Assembly (NCBI GenBank): GCA_022822405.1 | Contig: JAJEBT010000185.1 | Span: 1-53,174 of the forward strand | Reading direction: 5' to 3' | Source of the DNA: Alphaproteobacteria bacterium | Lineage (GTDB): Bacteria; Pseudomonadota; Alphaproteobacteria; MPNO01; UBA830 | Length of the DNA: 53,174 nucleotides | Part shown: piece by piece, positions 50,949-53,174 of the stretch | How the letters are laid out: every line of letters begins with the position of its first letter | Numbering within the stretch: position 1 is the stretch's first letter | Notes under the pieces: generated by a model | The model's input: only the letters and a program-made list of their open reading frames with translations | What the model was told of the DNA's origin: nothing | Databases searched by the model: none | Translations under genes and position numbers: made by a program

Positions 50949-52547
50949 TCACTTCCGCTCTGGCACGAAAGCGGATTCGAAGGTTCGAAAGTTGAAACTC
51001 ACCTCGGCATATTCCCCCCATCCCCAAGGGAGACACTTACGAGTACAGAGTCGAATACGCTGGGTTTCTTCGTCCACAAAGCCGTAGACTTCGGCCAGTT
51101 TGTACCTCTTGAGCGAGTTGCCGGGGCCCGCGTGATAGACCGGCGTCCAGAGATCGCCCGTGGCCGCCTTGACGAAGATCATCTGAAACGCGTCGCGGTA
51201 GCTGTAACCTGAATGCTCCAAAACAACGACGGAATATTCGGAGGTGTCGAATCTCGCCGACCGAAGCAGCGAATCCGGTCCCGACTGCTCGATCAGACTG
51301 AGATAGGAGGAGAAGATGTCGTCCGCAAACTCGACAGATCGGCCATCCGGCGTCCGCAAATGTCGTCCGAGAAAATTTGCTCTTGCGAGTTTTTCGAGTT
51401 CGTCGACGGTTTCGAGACGCTCGCCGACCATCCCAAAGAACGATTCCTTCATGATCTCCTGGGAGAACTCCTCCATGCGGTACCTGTAGCTTCGGAACGG
51501 ACACCAGCGCGGGACGAAGCTGCCGCTTTCTACTCTTTTGATTTCCTCGTAAACCTCCTCGCCATGGGTGCCGCGAACCCGAGACATGACCCGTCCGGTG
51601 CTGGGGTCGTAGAACAGGAAGTAGCTATGGATAAGGCCGGCGGATCCTCCGGGCGTGGACGTAACGATGATTTCGAGACGCCCCGTTTCCGGAGACATGC
51701 ACACATCAGCCAGGTTCGTGTAGAGGTAAAAGACCTCCCTTCCGATCAGGGACCCATCCCTTGAAAAGTCGAGCTGGCCGTTGACGAAGGAGAGTCCGTG
51801 GAAACGATCGCCCTTGTCGCGCGGGATTGCCCTGATCACTAGCGCCTCCTGTTGTCCCCGCGCAAAAAACGGGCCAAGGAGACGAACTTCCGTGTACCAG
51901 TCCCCCGACGCCTTCTCCGTCGGTTCGACATCTATGTAGCTTAGTTCGATCGCGCCGCGTTGTCCGGCCGGCGGTTGCCGAGCCTTGCAAGCCCCGCCGT
52001 TGGCGGCTTCGTGGGCCGCGGCGAAACCCCGCAGAGAGAATGCGTCTGTCACCTGACCGCCGCGCCATGATTCACCCCGCACTTCCATCTCGGCTTCGGG
52101 TTTTGCTGCCTTGGCGGTTTTCATGAATTCAACCACACGTGCGTCGGAAGGCCGGTCCTGCTCCTTCCAGTGGGAAAACGGCGCTAACAAGTACCGAAAT
52201 GACTGAGAACCAACGCTGACGACCCCTTGAGGAACGTCGTCACTTCCCGATCGCCGGTAGCCTTCGCCCGGATTGCGGACGAGGGTGAGTTCACCCGCCG
52301 CGACATCCAACATGAGCCAAGTAGCGCCTGCCGACCTGACCGGTTCGCTGCCGATATAGCACTTGCGCCGTGGATCGAGAGGATATTGGAAGACCGACCA
52401 GACGCCATGGGAGGCCAGTTCATCGGCGCCTGGCGGAACGGCTGCGGAGGCAGATCCGTAGCCAAGGCCGGCGAGCATCACCGCAACGAACGGCAGGCTG
52501 GCGATGCCACCGCCCGCGGTATGTCCCATCCATCTTGAGGCGCGCAT
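50949..52547 (-). CDS. Secreted protein with IalB-like N-terminal domain and unknown C-terminal domain
   Basis: A 532-residue exported protein. A signal peptide (residues 1-35, cleavage near SASA-AVPPG) is followed by an N-terminal domain (~50-190) that follows the invasion-associated locus B pattern: VWSVFQYPLDPRRKCYIGSEP, then MEVRGESW, then AFSLRGFAAAHEAANGGAC, with paired Cys. Canonical IalB proteins end there at ~170-200 residues. Here ~340 further residues of mixed strands and helices follow, with no recognised family, including VFYLYTNLADVC and LCTRKCLPWGWGEYAEV, each with Cys. The ATG at 52547 has GGGGGGAGA upstream; the GTG at 52571 is less likely. Confidence 0.75.
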   Translation of the reverse strand: MRASRWMGHTAGGGIASLPFVAVMLAGLGYGSASAAVPPGADELASHGVWSVFQYPLDPRRKCYIGSEPVRSAGATWLMLDVAAGELTLVRNPGEGYRRSGSDDVPQGVVSVGSQSFRYLLAPFSHWKEQDRPSDARVVEFMKTAKAAKPEAEMEVRGESWRGGQVTDAFSLRGFAAAHEAANGGACKARQPPAGQRGAIELSYIDVEPTEKASGDWYTEVRLLGPFFARGQQEALVIRAIPRDKGDRFHGLSFVNGQLDFSRDGSLIGREVFYLYTNLADVCMSPETGRLEIIVTSTPGGSAGLIHSYFLFYDPSTGRVMSRVRGTHGEEVYEEIKRVESGSFVPRWCPFRSYRYRMEEFSQEIMKESFFGMVGERLETVDELEKLARANFLGRHLRTPDGRSVEFADDIFSSYLSLIEQSGPDSLLRSARFDTSEYSVVVLEHSGYSYRDAFQMIFVKAATGDLWTPVYHAGPGNSLKRYKLAEVYGFVDEETQRIRLCTRKCLPWGWGEYAEVSFNFRTFESAFVPERK

Positions 52548-53048
52548 TGGTCTCCCCCCGTGCTTGTGCACGCTTCAGCGTTGCGCCACGCGGCTAAGAA
52601 TACTGAATCGAACGCGCGATTCATTCGGACGCCTGGCGTCGCATGGCCTGCAGGCTGCCACTCTACGCGCATTCTTGCCTTGTGGTAACGCGCTCTCCTC
52701 AACAACTGTTGTGGGGTAACCGGCCCGCCGCAGCGACCGGCGACGAGTCTGGCGGCGGCCTGGGGCTCCCTCACAACCATGGAAAACACTTCGCGGCCAA
52801 ATGGTTGGCAGCCTCACGGTCCCGATCGTTGCCGTTCCACAGATCGAAGTAGGGCGGCCGTGCGGGCCAGTGGAGCATTCGCGACTCCGGCAACTGGCGC
52901 GTGGTGTTCCGCTTCGAGAACGAAGAAGCCGTGGATGCAGACCTGATCGACTATCACTGACCGAAAGGGGGTGCTGACCATGAGCGCCCGCCGAACCACG
53001 TCCTGATACCGCTTGACCTCCGGCACGGCAAGGAGTTATACTGCGGGT
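52548..53048. other. Intergenic region with toxin remnant
   Basis: About 500 bases between the IalB-like gene (minus) and the ribbon-helix-helix gene (plus). The only recognisable content is the HigB C-terminal remnant at 52853-52960. The rest gives short broken frames; promoters for both flanking genes should lie here. Confidence 0.45.
52853..52960 (+). pseudogene. C-terminal remnant of a HigB/RelE-type toxin
   Basis: The last 33 codons read GQWSIRDSGNWRVVFRFE, then a short acidic stretch ending LIDYH-stop, the characteristic end of HigB plasmid-maintenance killer proteins, normally ~92 residues. A TAG at 50850+2000 (that is, 52850) closes the frame upstream and no earlier HigB sequence is seen in other frames. 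A HigA antitoxin, which should follow, is reduced to at most a short frame from the ATG near 52980 that stops within nine codons. The system is dead. Confidence 0.6.
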
Positions 53049-53174
53049 ATGAAAACAGCCGTCTCGATCCCCGACGACATTTTCGAACGCGCCGAGCGAC
53101 TGGCCTCGCAGGGACGGCGGTCCCGGAGCGAAGTATACGCGGCCGCGCTCGACGAGTATCTCGCGCGCCATGCG
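53049..53174 (+). CDS. Ribbon-helix-helix antitoxin (partial, runs off window)
   Basis: The first 42 codons of a ribbon-helix-helix protein: TAVSIPDDIFERAERLA, then RRSRSEVYAAALDEYLARH. The beta-strand TAVSIPDD and the two helices match MazE/CopG-type antitoxins, which pair with a MazF- or ParE-like toxin just downstream. AAGGAG lies 14 bases before the ATG, a little far. The gene continues past the right edge, so its C-terminus and the presumed toxin cannot be seen. Confidence 0.8.
   Translation, partial: MKTAVSIPDDIFERAERLASQGRRSRSEVYAAALDEYLARHA

Noticed and set aside
1..53174. CRISPR arrays, rRNA, tRNA, prophage or intact transposase genes
   Set aside because: No regularly spaced repeats, conserved RNA segments or transposase/integrase motifs were seen on either strand.

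Overview
This 53-kb window looks like a chromosomal segment of a high-GC, Gram-negative bacterium, most likely an alphaproteobacterium. That is inferred from an IalB-like secreted domain, a linked penicillin-binding protein 1C and alpha-2-macroglobulin pair, strong GC bias and frequent ATGA stop/start overlaps. No rRNA, tRNA, CRISPR array, phage or complete insertion sequence was seen.

Left part (1-20 kb): a SulP anion transporter cut inside a C-terminal cNMP-binding domain is followed by a small-molecule catabolism region. This holds a lone molybdopterin (CoxL-type) hydroxylase subunit, a UbiD decarboxylase coupled to a glutathione transferase, a fumarylacetoacetase-family hydrolase, a CMD-family protein and a VOC protein. 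A VapBC toxin-antitoxin pair and a beheaded antitoxin lie between two copies of a ~130-bp direct repeat. A compact plus-strand series follows: quinone oxidoreductase, FMN alpha-hydroxyacid dehydrogenase, EamA permease, arylformamidase-like hydrolase, then an SbcD/YhaO nuclease with its YhaN-type ATPase.

Middle (20-33 kb): a small polyketide locus. It has a free-standing acyl carrier protein ending in a textbook terminator, an alpha/beta hydrolase with a degenerate nucleophile elbow, and a 3454-residue PKS with order KS-AT-DH-MT-ER-KR-ACP-KS-AT. The second KS-AT looks like an internal duplication that has decayed: its AT has lost the catalytic Ser and about 115 residues, and no ACP follows. 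The KR carries His where the catalytic Tyr should be. Downstream, on the opposite strand, is a stop-containing remnant of a second copy of the hydrolase.

Right-middle (33-38 kb): a minus-strand operon with an AT-rich core. A protein fusing an MlaF-type ATPase to an MlaE-type permease is coupled by ATGA to a 646-residue membrane-anchored periplasmic protein with no MCE domain that I can recognise. Two further small envelope genes follow; both read as if frameshifted. This is the best candidate here for an undescribed lipid-transport-like system.

Right part (38-53 kb): a minus-strand envelope-defence operon (His-rich secreted protein, Cys-repeat secreted protein, thioester alpha-2-macroglobulin, PbpC) faces a divergent PepSY / response regulator / histidine kinase operon. 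A secreted protein with an IalB-like N-terminus, a HigB toxin remnant and the start of a ribbon-helix-helix antitoxin gene close the window.
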